Origin: Alloprevotella rava | GTDB lineage: Bacteria; Bacteroidota; Bacteroidia; Bacteroidales; Bacteroidaceae | NCBI RefSeq assembly: GCF_014195585.1 | Contig: NZ_JACICA010000003.1 | Span: forward strand, 186,001-250,000 | Length of the DNA: 64,000 nucleotides | Direction of reading: 5' to 3' | Shown: in pieces, positions 43,640 to 55,954 of the stretch | Layout: each line of letters begins with the position of its first letter | How positions within the stretch are numbered: the first letter of the stretch is position 1 | The notes under the pieces: model-generated | Seen by the model: the letters and a program-made list of their open reading frames with translations, nothing else | What the model was told of the DNA's origin: nothing | The model's database searches: none | Made by a program: the position numbers and the translations under genes

Positions 43640-45178
43640 TTATTTCAGTTGCGATTCGATCGGGTCACGGTATTGCGCTTGTAGGCGGCGTAGCTCCTTG
43701 CGAAGCTCTTTCGTGATTTTCTCCGTACCAGGCTGACCGTAGATATTATTGAGTTCGTGCGGATCATTCTTCAAGTCGAAGAGTTCCCATTCGTCGATGT
43801 CGTTGTAGAAGTGAATAAGTTTCCAGCGATCCGTACGTACGCCGTAATGGCGCTTGACACTGTGTTCCGCAGGATACTCGTAGAAGTGGTAGTAAATACT
43901 CTTGCGCCAGTTCTTCGGGTGCTGTCCTTTCAGCAGCGGCAGAAGGGAAACGCCATCCATGTCGGCCGGAATCGGCGCACCTGCCAATTCGAGGAAAGTT
44001 GGGGCATAGTCGATGTTTTGTACCATCTCTTTGATTTCTCCGCGGCCTTTGAAGTCAGCGGGAAGGCGCATAACGAGTGGCGTGTTAAGGCTCTCCTCGT
44101 ACATGAAGCGCTTGTCGAACCATCCGTGCTCTCCCATGTAGAATCCCTGGTCGGAAGTGTAGACCACAAGGGTTGAATCGAGCAGGTTGAGGCGTTTGAG
44201 CTCATCCAGTACTCTACCTACGTTATCATCGAGGGACTTTGTCACTTTGGCGTAGTCGCGCATGAATCGCTGGTACTTGAATTCGGCCAACTCGTGCCCA
44301 GAAAGATTGCGCTGCTCGAAGTCGGCTGTAATACTGTCATAGAAGCAGTCGTAGTCGGCACGGTCGCGTGAATCCATACGTCCAATCATGTTGAGGTACG
44401 AATCTGTTAGGCGCGTGGCTGCTCCAGGTGTATAGATTTTGTCATCATAGACAATGTCCATGTCGTGGGAGGAAGCGATGCTCATTTCCTGAGCTGCTGC
44501 TGCGACTCTGCCTTTGTAGTCGTCGTAGAAAGTATCGGGTACTTTGAAAGTCTTATCCTCGTACTCGCGGAGATACTTGAGTTCGGGCAGCCAACAACGG
44601 TGGCAGGCCTTATGATGGATGAAAAGAGCAAAAGGTTTGGACTTGTCGCGCTGCTTCTCTAACCAGTTGATGCTTTTGTCCGTGATGATGTTGGTGATGT
44701 ATCCTTTCTCTCGTACGGTTTCGTTCTTCATTGTGATGAAGTCGGGGTTGTAGTAATCACCTTGTCCTGGAATGATGTTCCAGTAGTCAAAGCCCGTGGG
44801 CTGGCTGATAAGGTGCCACTTTCCGATGAGGGCTGTCTCGTAGCCCGCCTTTTGAAGAAGTTTCGGCATGGTCTGTTGCGATCCGTCGAAGATGCCGTGC
44901 TCGTTGTTGGTGAAGCCGTTGTTGTGAGAATGTTTGCCCGTCAACATACAAGCACGTGAAGGGCCCGAGAGGGAGTTAGCCACGTAGGAATTGACAAACC
45001 TAATGCCGTCGCGAGCAATGCGGTCTAAGTTGGGAGTAGAAATATGGCTCTTGTCATAACAAGACATCATTTGCGCCGTATGATCGTCGGTCATGATGTA
45101 GACTATATTGTAGCGCTGAGCAGCTGCAGCCATGGGCAGCAATGAGAGCAGAGCTACAGCTTGGGTTTTCTTTTTCAT
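43640..45178 (-). CDS. Exported sulfatase (S1 family, Ser-type)
   Basis: 512 residues with signal peptide (MKKKTQAVALLSLLPMAAAAQ). Sulfatase signature S71-G-P-S-R-A-C-M-L-T-G: position 71 is Ser, so activation to formylglycine would need an anaerobic radical-SAM maturase (anSME), not in this window. Metal-binding residues: MTDDH at the N-terminus and YTSDQGFYMGEHGW. The overall order, including GKWHL and PLVMRLP, resembles sulfatases acting on N-acetylglucosamine-6-sulfate or heparan fragments; the exact substrate is a guess. Predicted periplasmic. It lies near glmM-like and NahK-like genes for amino-sugar metabolism but is a separate unit. Confidence 0.9.
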   Translation of the reverse strand: MKKKTQAVALLSLLPMAAAAQRYNIVYIMTDDHTAQMMSCYDKSHISTPNLDRIARDGIRFVNSYVANSLSGPSRACMLTGKHSHNNGFTNNEHGIFDGSQQTMPKLLQKAGYETALIGKWHLISQPTGFDYWNIIPGQGDYYNPDFITMKNETVREKGYITNIITDKSINWLEKQRDKSKPFALFIHHKACHRCWLPELKYLREYEDKTFKVPDTFYDDYKGRVAAAAQEMSIASSHDMDIVYDDKIYTPGAATRLTDSYLNMIGRMDSRDRADYDCFYDSITADFEQRNLSGHELAEFKYQRFMRDYAKVTKSLDDNVGRVLDELKRLNLLDSTLVVYTSDQGFYMGEHGWFDKRFMYEESLNTPLVMRLPADFKGRGEIKEMVQNIDYAPTFLELAGAPIPADMDGVSLLPLLKGQHPKNWRKSIYYHFYEYPAEHSVKRHYGVRTDRWKLIHFYNDIDEWELFDLKNDPHELNNIYGQPGTEKITKELRKELRRLQAQYRDPIESQLK

Positions 45179-45243
45179 AAAGCGGGAGGTGGGAGTTATA
45201 AAAAGAAAGGAGTATTAAAATTAGGGAGGGGTATATACATATC

Positions 45244-45285
45244 GACGCGAGAAGTATGCCTTTTCAGAGACATTCTTCTCGCGTC
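45244..45285 (-). terminator. Stem-loop after the glmM-like gene
   Basis: An 11-bp stem (GACGCGAGAAG with CTTCTCGCGTC) 9 nt past the stop. No clear U-tract on the minus strand. Confidence 0.65.
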
Positions 45286-45294
45286 AAGTTGTAT

Positions 45295-46713
45295 TTAAGC
45301 TTTGTCAGAACCGGCGGCTTGCTTGTTCACCGTTTTCTCAACGATGTCGATGAGTCGCTTACCCAAAGCATCGGCTTCCTCAATGGTATGTGCCTCTGAG
45401 AATATGCGGATGATGGGTTCGGTATTGCTTTTTCTGAGGTGCACCCACTTGTCGGCGAAATCAATCTTCAGACCGTCGATGTCAGTAAGGTTCTCGTTGG
45501 CGAACTCCTTTCTCACTTCGGATAGAATAGCGTCGAGGTCAGTTTCGGGCTGCAAATCGATGCGGTTCTTTGCGATAGCGTAGAGCGGATACTGTGCTTT
45601 CAGCTGTGAAGGCGTTTTGCCCGACTTTGCCATATAGGTAAGCATCAAGGCAATACCAACTAATGTGTCGCGGCCATAGTGGGCTGCGGGATAGATGATT
45701 CCGCCATTTCCCTCGCCGCCGATCACGGCGTTGGTTTCCTTCATCTTCAGCACGACGTTAATCTCGCCGACAGCAGAAGGACTATACTGTCCACCGTTTT
45801 TCTCCGTCACGTCGCGCAGGGCACGGGTGGACGAGAGATTACTAACGGTGTTTCCTTTCGTGTGTTGGAGAACCCAGTCAGCACAAGTAACAAGGGTGTA
45901 TTCTTCTCCATACATTTCGCCATCTTCTTGGATGAAAACCAAGCGGTCTACATCGGGGTCACAAACAAAACCGATGTCGTAGTGCTTTTCTTTCATCACG
46001 CTGCAAATCTCATCCAGATTCTTGCGCAGCGGTTCGGGATTGTGGGCAAATTGTCCGTTGGGCTCACCATTTAGTATGTCATAAGTCACGCCCAGCTGGT
46101 CGAGAAGTTTTGGTAGGATAATGCCACCCACGGAATTGATAGTGTCGAGGCAGACGTGGAACTTAGCGTTTCGAATTGCTTCTACATCTACCAGTTCCAA
46201 ACCCTTGACCATATCAATATGGTATTGGTCGTAGATGTCTTTTTCTTCGTAGCTTCCGAGCTCATCAACATCGGCGTAGACAAAAGAATGTTCATCGTCG
46301 GCTAGGCGAACCACCTCCGCAGCCTCAGCTGGGGGAATAAATTCTCCGAGTTCGTTGAGGAGCTTGAGCGCATTCCACTGTCGTGGATTGTGAGAAGCCG
46401 TCAGGATGATACCTCCCACGGCGTTTTCAGCAGGAACGGCAATTTCTGTCGTTGGAGTAGTGGCCAGGCCGATGTTGACTACATCGAAGCCCAATCCCAT
46501 AAGAGTGCCGCAGACACAGTGGCTCACCATTTCGCCTGAAATGCGTGCGTCGCGTCCTACGACAATTTTTTTCTGTACTTTTCCGCCAACTTTTGCAGCA
46601 CGGAGGGTTGCATACGCTGTCACGGACTTTACAATGTCGAGCGGATTAAGTGTATCTCCAGTGTGACCGCCGATAGTTCCGCGGAAACCAGAGATAGATT
46701 TTATGAGTGTCAT
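45295..46713 (-). CDS. glmM: Phosphoglucosamine mutase-like alpha-D-phosphohexomutase
   Basis: 472 residues. Four-domain phosphohexomutase: active-site phosphoserine loop ILTASHNPRQWNALK (domain 1), metal-binding loop CDPDVDRLVF (domain 2), sugar-specificity loop GGEGNGGIIYP (domain 3) and phosphate-binding loop RKSNTEPIIRIFSE (domain 4). GEGNGG in the sugar loop and the overall length fit the Bacteroidales protein used as phosphoglucosamine mutase, which makes glucosamine-1-phosphate for UDP-GlcNAc; phosphomannomutase or phosphoglucomutase activity is also possible. Cytoplasmic. A TAACTTTG -7 element is at 46753-46760. Confidence 0.9.
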   Translation of the reverse strand: MTLIKSISGFRGTIGGHTGDTLNPLDIVKSVTAYATLRAAKVGGKVQKKIVVGRDARISGEMVSHCVCGTLMGLGFDVVNIGLATTPTTEIAVPAENAVGGIILTASHNPRQWNALKLLNELGEFIPPAEAAEVVRLADDEHSFVYADVDELGSYEEKDIYDQYHIDMVKGLELVDVEAIRNAKFHVCLDTINSVGGIILPKLLDQLGVTYDILNGEPNGQFAHNPEPLRKNLDEICSVMKEKHYDIGFVCDPDVDRLVFIQEDGEMYGEEYTLVTCADWVLQHTKGNTVSNLSSTRALRDVTEKNGGQYSPSAVGEINVVLKMKETNAVIGGEGNGGIIYPAAHYGRDTLVGIALMLTYMAKSGKTPSQLKAQYPLYAIAKNRIDLQPETDLDAILSEVRKEFANENLTDIDGLKIDFADKWVHLRKSNTEPIIRIFSEAHTIEEADALGKRLIDIVEKTVNKQAAGSDKA

Positions 46714-46752
46714 TTATTTTTAATTAGGTTTTAGTTCTCTTAATAGGCAGCA

Positions 46753-46760
46753 CAAAGTTA
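46753..46760 (-). promoter_or_regulatory. Probable -7 element of the glmM-like gene
   Basis: TAACTTTG on the minus strand, 40 nt upstream of the ATG. Confidence 0.45.
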
Positions 46761-46816
46761 AGAAAGTTCAGAAGAAACTGCAAGAAGTTTTTATAGGAAA
46801 TTGAGCTTAAAAATAG

Positions 46817-46856
46817 CAAATCTCCACAAGGTTTTCTTGGTTCTTGTGGAGATTTG
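46817..46856 (-). terminator. Terminator after the TolB-like lipoprotein gene
   Basis: A perfect 14-bp stem (CAAATCTCCACAAG with CTTGTGGAGATTTG), followed on the minus strand by CTATTTTTAAG; it starts 4 nt past the stop. Confidence 0.9.
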
Positions 46857-46860
46857 GCGG

Positions 46861-48384
46861 TTATTTCCCAAGCGGAGAATAGTCCACTTTTTTAGTGTGG
46901 TCATCATCGTAAACGGCGTTGCGTATCTCTTTGGCTGATACTTCTACTTTTGTTCGTGTGAGTTCAGGAACGTTGAAACTCTTGAGTAATAGTTTGTTCT
47001 CTTCAGGATCGGCTTGTGGCAGGACGAAGGCTTTGTGGGCACGGCCCTCCTTGTCGAAATAAGCAATGAAGGGGCGCGTGTACGAGCCGTCCATACGGCG
47101 ACTGCTGAACACAATCCAGCGGCCGTTGCTCGACCATGTGTGGTAGCTGTCGACATCGGGGCTATTGGCCTCCGTGAGCGGGCGAATCTCACCCGTCTTT
47201 AAGTCCTTGATCCATTGGTCGCTCGATTTGTGCCAGATGTGGAACTGACCGTATTTTCCGAGGGTGAAGAGCAAGTATCGCCCATCGGGACTGACGCGCG
47301 GAACACTTGCGCTGAGGCTCATATCTGTGCAGTTCACCTCCAGTTGTGGAGGGCCGAAGCGGCGGGTTTGCTCATCGAATGTCATACTATATATATTATA
47401 GCGTACAGAGTCGTGGCGTTCCAAAATGCGATTGATAGCCAAACTGTCGGGTAGCCCTTTGAAATCTGGCACATAAGCGTCGCAATAGTAAAGCTTCTTA
47501 CCATCGGGCGCCCAACAAGGGAACGTTTCGAAATGGTCGTTGGTCTTGAAAATATTTGAGAGCTTGTTGTTGTCCGCATCATAGAAAACGAGGTCGCTGG
47601 CATAGTCCACCACCTCTATCTTATTCTTATTGATCATGTGGAAAGCCTGGCCCGTCTTGTTGCTTGAGAAAACCACCCAGTTGCGCGTTGGGTGCCACGT
47701 TGGATATACGGTGCTGGCCAGCGTAGAGTCGGTTTTCATATTTAGCTTCTCAATTTTCCCGTTTTCTATCAGCATTGTTCCGCCGTGTGCGGCGCGGACA
47801 TGGAAGAGCATACGCTTCGTGTTGTGAGCCTGATAGTTGTGGCAATTGATGCAATGGTTCTCTTTTTCTTCAAACGTGCGATTGTTTTCGTAAATCGGCG
47901 TTTGTTCGAAATTTTCCAAGTCGCGCTGATAGATGCCCAGTTGGCGATAGAGCTCATAGCTGGGTTCGATGAGGCGATAAGAGAGGTATTTGTCGATAGG
48001 TTCTTCGGCCACATGGATAACGTATTTCGGGAAACTCACCCACAGGTCGTTTCGCTCAGCATAGAGTTCCACGCTCAAATCGCGGCCCTTGTTGGCCGTG
48101 AGCAGCTTGCGCCATTCAGTGCTGTCGAGGAGGAGTTTTCCATCCTCATTACCGCCTGCAACGAGTTGCGCGCCCTGTCCTTGGATGACTCCCACAAAGT
48201 TGTTGCCCGGAGCTGTCACCTGGAAATTGAGTGGGGCAATGTTGGGCGGAATAGTGATGTTGCGGTAGTCGGGGTATATACCTGCCTCCTCCTTCACGGG
48301 AGTAGCATTTTTGGGAATACTCACCTCCTTGGCGCAGGAAGCAAAGGCAAAGATGGCGAGCAAAAAGCAATATATTTTTTTCAT
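46861..48384 (-). CDS. TolB-like beta-propeller lipoprotein with a CxxCH motif
   Basis: 507 residues. Lipoprotein signal (lipobox FASC, Cys17). A cytochrome-type heme-binding motif CINCHNYQAHN lies near residue 178. The second half is a TolB/WD40-like propeller with repeats of the type YPTWHPTRNWVVFSS, FPCWAPDGKKLYYCD, SVPRVSPDGRYLLFTL and YHTWSSNGRWIVFSS. The combination suggests an envelope protein that may carry one heme; whether heme is attached is not known, and no cytochrome maturation genes are nearby. It starts 16 nt after the DUF6057 gene, with which it is probably co-transcribed and co-functional. Confidence 0.82.
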   Translation of the reverse strand: MKKIYCFLLAIFAFASCAKEVSIPKNATPVKEEAGIYPDYRNITIPPNIAPLNFQVTAPGNNFVGVIQGQGAQLVAGGNEDGKLLLDSTEWRKLLTANKGRDLSVELYAERNDLWVSFPKYVIHVAEEPIDKYLSYRLIEPSYELYRQLGIYQRDLENFEQTPIYENNRTFEEKENHCINCHNYQAHNTKRMLFHVRAAHGGTMLIENGKIEKLNMKTDSTLASTVYPTWHPTRNWVVFSSNKTGQAFHMINKNKIEVVDYASDLVFYDADNNKLSNIFKTNDHFETFPCWAPDGKKLYYCDAYVPDFKGLPDSLAINRILERHDSVRYNIYSMTFDEQTRRFGPPQLEVNCTDMSLSASVPRVSPDGRYLLFTLGKYGQFHIWHKSSDQWIKDLKTGEIRPLTEANSPDVDSYHTWSSNGRWIVFSSRRMDGSYTRPFIAYFDKEGRAHKAFVLPQADPEENKLLLKSFNVPELTRTKVEVSAKEIRNAVYDDDHTKKVDYSPLGK

Positions 48385-48400
48385 AATTCAGCTGAGCAAT

Positions 48401-49990
48401 TTAGTTGACCTGTCCTTTGTCCTTATTATTGTTGGCCACATTGCCTTCATTGTTTTCGCAGAAATAATAGTAGAAATAAGTACCCAACCAATCCTGTTTC
48501 AAGTTGGCGCGTAGGGCTGGCTTATCCTTGGTATAGGGGCGGGCCGCCATGATGAAGGCTTGGAGATTGGCCATAATCATTTGGTTCACTCCAAACTGCT
48601 TTGCCACGTCTTGATAGCCTTCTTTGATAGCGAGGCAGGCGAGGGCTTCTTGCATGGTTTGAGAAATGGGCATTCCTTTCTGCATCATGAAATTTATGCG
48701 CGGGAGCAACGCCACCAAGTCTTTGGAATAGAGACACGCCGCTGCCGAGGTGATGAGCGTTTCGTCGGCGCCTTTGTTCACGCCGAGGTTGTAGCCCAAG
48801 AACACAGGCTGGCGATAGTTTTGTTCGAAAAGATCCTCTTTGGGGAGAAACTTCTTGACGCTTGCCAACTCCAAGTCTTCGTCGATGAGCTTAGGATTGT
48901 TGAGCATCGGCTCATAGCGATCCACAAAAGCTTGCTCAAACGGAACATGCTTCAATATGTTGAGGTATTTCTCGGCCAACTCTTTCTCGCCAGTCAGAAT
49001 GGCGCAGAGCACGCAGCGCTTGAGATTGCGTGTGGTAGGGCCGTCCATCACGATGCGTTCAAAGGCATAGTGGTAGGCAGGTTGCACAAGTCCGGCGGAA
49101 AAGTCGCAATCCGCCTGGAGGAGTCCGTACTCCTCGCTGCCGTCCACCTTTTTCAGGCCCGCATCGGGGTAGTCGTAAGGAATTTCAAAAAGGCGATCCA
49201 AGAGCTGATCGGTGCGAAGCAGCGCTATGGCGTGGTAGGCGGCTACGATGCGGGTGGGGCGGCGCGCCGACATGGCATCGTCGATCATTCCCTCCCAGTC
49301 TTGCTCCATCATCTTGTTCTGCATCTTAGCTCCGAGAATGTCGTTTTGATGGCGATACATGGCATCGGCATAGAGACCAGCGAAGCCTGCCACGGCCAAT
49401 AGGATACCGATGCGCAGACCTTTCTCTTTTGCCGCGGACTGCTCTTTGCCACGGCGGATGAAGCGCATAATTTGTGTCACTACGAAGAGCACCACCAGTG
49501 TGATAAACGGGATGAGCATCAGGCGGCTCGGCTCGGCTTTGTAGTAGAGGTTGGTACCCATTTCAACAATGTAAGCCATGATGGCAATGGGCAGGAGAAA
49601 GGCTATGCCCCGCCAGCGGGCAGGGATGCGGAAGATGGCGTCCAACTGGCAGGCGATGGCCGTGAGGAGAGCGGAGAGGATGAGACCTCCCACCCATTTC
49701 GACTTGAATACTATCATCAGATAGCGACCGAACCAAAAGAGATGACCGAGGGGCGTATCGGTGAGAAACTTCATGGACATGGCATCGCTCATCACAAAGG
49801 CGTCTTGCTGCGCCCGCACAAAGACATCGCCATAGACGAAAGTGCAGAAAACGAACAACAACACGAAGCCGCTAATTTTGATAAAAGGATTCCAGCAAAA
49901 CGGTTTTTTAGGCTTCACGGCCTTTGCTGGTGTCTGCTTTGCGGGGGCTTTGTGTTGCGGCTTGTAAGTTTTTTTGTGTGACATTATCAA
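48401..49990 (-). CDS. DUF6057-family integral membrane protein
   Basis: 529 residues (an alternative ATG at 49984 gives 527). A basic, Pro/Lys-rich cytoplasmic N-terminus (PQHKAPAKQTPAKAVKPKKP) is followed by about five transmembrane helices (roughly residues 35-215) and a long helical, TPR-like soluble region (about 225-529) with phrases such as YEFA..IVMDGPTTRNLKRCVLCAIL. This layout matches the DUF6057 family of Bacteroidota; function unknown. It directly precedes the CxxCH/TolB-like lipoprotein gene. The C-terminus is Asn-rich (EGNVANNNKDK). A TACCTTTG -7 element is at 50012-50019. Confidence 0.8.
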   Translation of the reverse strand: MIMSHKKTYKPQHKAPAKQTPAKAVKPKKPFCWNPFIKISGFVLLFVFCTFVYGDVFVRAQQDAFVMSDAMSMKFLTDTPLGHLFWFGRYLMIVFKSKWVGGLILSALLTAIACQLDAIFRIPARWRGIAFLLPIAIMAYIVEMGTNLYYKAEPSRLMLIPFITLVVLFVVTQIMRFIRRGKEQSAAKEKGLRIGILLAVAGFAGLYADAMYRHQNDILGAKMQNKMMEQDWEGMIDDAMSARRPTRIVAAYHAIALLRTDQLLDRLFEIPYDYPDAGLKKVDGSEEYGLLQADCDFSAGLVQPAYHYAFERIVMDGPTTRNLKRCVLCAILTGEKELAEKYLNILKHVPFEQAFVDRYEPMLNNPKLIDEDLELASVKKFLPKEDLFEQNYRQPVFLGYNLGVNKGADETLITSAAACLYSKDLVALLPRINFMMQKGMPISQTMQEALACLAIKEGYQDVAKQFGVNQMIMANLQAFIMAARPYTKDKPALRANLKQDWLGTYFYYYFCENNEGNVANNNKDKGQVN

Positions 49991-50011
49991 GGTATATGAT
50001 TACTTTGCTGA

Positions 50012-50019
50012 CAAAGGTA
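50012..50019 (-). promoter_or_regulatory. Probable -7 element of the DUF6057 operon
   Basis: TACCTTTG on the minus strand, 22-28 nt upstream of the alternative ATGs. Confidence 0.5.
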
Positions 50020-50072
50020 CAATTTTTTGCGGATAAGGTTTGCGGTTTCTTTGTTTTAGCCGCGAAAGGAGA

Positions 50073-50208
50073 GTTTTGGCCCACGAATTTTCACGAAAGG
50101 GGCGAAAGGGCACGAATTTATTTTTTCAATATCTCATCTGTGAGCAGTGATTTAAGAAGAAAATTCGTGCTCATTCGCCTTATTCGTGTCCTTTCGTGGG
50201 CTTAAAAC
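50073..50208. repeat. Long imperfect inverted repeat with CACGAA motifs
   Basis: Left arm 50073-50119 and right arm 50161-50208 are imperfect inverted copies (GTTTT..GCCCACGAA at both outer ends, GCACGAATT at both inner ends). Each arm holds internal CACGAA units about 10-11 nt apart. The 41-nt centre is AT-rich. It looks like a non-coding mobile-type or hairpin element of a MITE-like or REP-like kind. Confidence 0.8.
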
Positions 50209-50321
50209 CAAAGGAAGTATATCCCCGTAAAGAATCTTCGCAGTTTTGTGTCCTCGAGAATTGCGCGAAAATCAGCGGCAGATAAAGCGGTCTGTTCTGC
50301 TTCTATCTGCGCAAACCCGTT

Positions 50322-50413
50322 GTATAAGGCTATCGGCAGATACAATAAGGCTGTTGGCGGATATCCTTATTGCGTCGGCTGACATCCTTATTGCGCTGGC
50401 GGATAGAATAAGG
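50322..50413. repeat. 21-bp-phased box array, copy 6
   Basis: Five boxes: GTATAAGG at 50322 (one mismatch), CAATAAGG at 50343, CCTTATTG at 50365 and 50386, GAATAAGG at 50406. Anchors 50326, 50347, 50368, 50389 and 50410 are all 21 bp apart. Confidence 0.93.
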
Positions 50414-50616
50414 GAAATTTTGCGGGGAATGGTGTAAGTAAATGCGCCTACAATACTGCAATGCCACTTCAGGGTGGGAAAGTTCTGAAAAACGAAGGCG
50501 CGAATGCGCATTCTTCATCTAAAAATGAGTGGAATTGGAGCGTTCTCAGTTTTTGTTGAGAAAATCGTTTGTCAAGTTATTGGGCGGTAAGGCGCTATAT
50601 GGAGCATATAAAAAGG

Positions 50617-50650
50617 GAACTTCCAACTTGTGGAAATTCCCTTGTATAGA
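50617..50650 (-). terminator. Terminator of the NahK-like kinase gene
   Basis: Stem AAGGGAA/TTCCCTT with inner TTCCA/TGGAA. On the minus strand it is followed by CCCTTTTTATATG-type sequence. Confidence 0.75.
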
Positions 50651-50678
50651 AAAACAGTGAAGGCACGAAGCCTTGTTT

Positions 50679-51818
50679 TTATTCCTGAAAAGTGTTTAAG
50701 AGGTTATTGTACTGACCAGCAGGGCCGCGCTGACCTACGATTTGCTTAATGAAGATATTCATTTCAATCTCGTGCTGATCGGCGCTCTCAAAGAGCTTCC
50801 ACTGTGCTCGAGCACGCACCAAGTTGTGGTCGGCATACTGCGTTTTGTAATATACATCTCCGTTGATGTAGTCGATAAGGAAACGCACTGCTTGCATATA
50901 GGGGAAGAGTTTTGCGGCGTAGGGGAGGTTTTCTATCTCAACGGGAGTTAGGAACACACCAGCACTACGGAGATAGCCCTTAGTGAACGACTTGAAGATT
51001 TCGATATTGAAATTCACGTTGTCCAGGTTCGGGTCGTCCTCTTTACCCGTGTTGGCAGCAGAGCGTAGGTAGTCGCCAAAATCAGAGAAGATAAAGTTGG
51101 GCATCACCGTATCGAGATCGATGACACAAAGCACTTTACCATCTTTGTCGAAGAGAATGTTGTCGACTTTCGTATCGCAGTGGCAGATGCGCTTCTTGAG
51201 TTTGCCTTCACGCTGCAAGCGTTCGGCTTTTGTCATCTCTTCTGCGCGTGCTTGAATAGCCTCGATGAGATCGCGCACATTGTCCACGCGGCCGCTGCGG
51301 TTCTCCTTAGCAGCTTCTTCGAGTTGGTGGAGGCGGAATTCGAGATTGTGGAAATCCTTAATGGTTTCACCCAGTTCTACGGGTATATCTGCCAACCAGC
51401 TCTGGAACTGTCCGAAAGTTTCGCCTACGATGAAACTCGTTTCGGGAGTAACCTCCGTCATGCTCGTAGTATCGGGGATATAAACCATTATGCGCCAGTA
51501 TTTCTGTCCGTCGGAGTAGTAGAACTTGCCATCCTTTGCAGGTACGAAACGCAGGCACTTGCGCTCGATGTCCTCTGTGTTGTTGGCCTCCAGCTTTTTG
51601 CGGATATGGTCGGTGACGTGGATGATGTTGTTCATCAGCATATCAACGTCGGGGAAAATCTGGTTGTTGATGTGTTGCAGTACGTAGTCGGGAGCTTCAC
51701 CCTCTGTGGTGACTTTGTAAGTAGTGTTGATGAGTCCGTTACCAAGGGGAGCTACGTCAAGCACCTTGCCCGTTACGTCAAAATTGGCTACGATGTTGAG
51801 CAATTCTTTTTGTTCCAT
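50679..51818 (-). CDS. Aminoglycoside-phosphotransferase-fold sugar kinase, NahK-like
   Basis: 379 residues, cytoplasmic. Catalytic loop HCDTKVDNILF (His213, Asp215, Asn220) and metal-binding VIDLDTVMPNFIFSDFGD are close to those of N-acetylhexosamine 1-kinase NahK, as are the nucleotide-loop opening PLGNGLINTTYKV and CLRFVPA. NahK phosphorylates GlcNAc/GalNAc at C1 in the lacto-N-biose/galacto-N-biose pathway. Here the substrate is inferred by motif resemblance only; homoserine or choline kinases share the fold but have different loops. A secreted beta-galactosidase gene lies just upstream on the same strand (terminator between them), and an amino-sugar mutase gene lies 4 kb away. Confidence 0.8.
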   Translation of the reverse strand: MEQKELLNIVANFDVTGKVLDVAPLGNGLINTTYKVTTEGEAPDYVLQHINNQIFPDVDMLMNNIIHVTDHIRKKLEANNTEDIERKCLRFVPAKDGKFYYSDGQKYWRIMVYIPDTTSMTEVTPETSFIVGETFGQFQSWLADIPVELGETIKDFHNLEFRLHQLEEAAKENRSGRVDNVRDLIEAIQARAEEMTKAERLQREGKLKKRICHCDTKVDNILFDKDGKVLCVIDLDTVMPNFIFSDFGDYLRSAANTGKEDDPNLDNVNFNIEIFKSFTKGYLRSAGVFLTPVEIENLPYAAKLFPYMQAVRFLIDYINGDVYYKTQYADHNLVRARAQWKLFESADQHEIEMNIFIKQIVGQRGPAGQYNNLLNTFQE

Positions 51819-51914
51819 AGGTTTATAGTTGTATGTTTTTGTTTGTTATTATTTTTTTCCAAAACGCAAAGAAAGTAATTTTATTTCACAACGGCAACAC
51901 AAAACAACAAAAAG

Positions 51915-51944
51915 GGACTGCTTCCAGCTGTGTGGAAGCAGTCC
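51915..51944 (-). terminator. Terminator of the beta-galactosidase gene
   Basis: A 12-bp perfect stem (GGACTGCTTCCA with TGGAAGCAGTCC), 6-nt loop, followed on the minus strand by CTTTTTGTTG. Confidence 0.92.
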
Positions 51945-52008
51945 TTTGCTTACTTTAAGTGGGTTCGTCGGTCGGAAGTTTGAAATTCTGACCGCGAAAG
52001 AGGTGTTA

Positions 52009-55836
<3,828 letters not shown>

Positions 55837-55954
55837 TTATCTTCTTTTTTACTTACATTTGCAGCTGCTAATTATAGGTAGCAAAATAGACTTAATGTGT
55901 TTTTAGGTAGAATAAGCTAAAATTTTAACGTATCCCTTTGATAAAGATGAAGAT

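Larger units (their letters stand above)
49991..50678. other. 688-bp intergenic region with three repeat structures
   Basis: Besides the DUF6057 promoter it contains a 136-bp imperfect inverted repeat (50073-50208), box array copy 6 (50322-50413) and the terminator of the next gene (50617-50650). No gene is supported. Confidence 0.7.
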
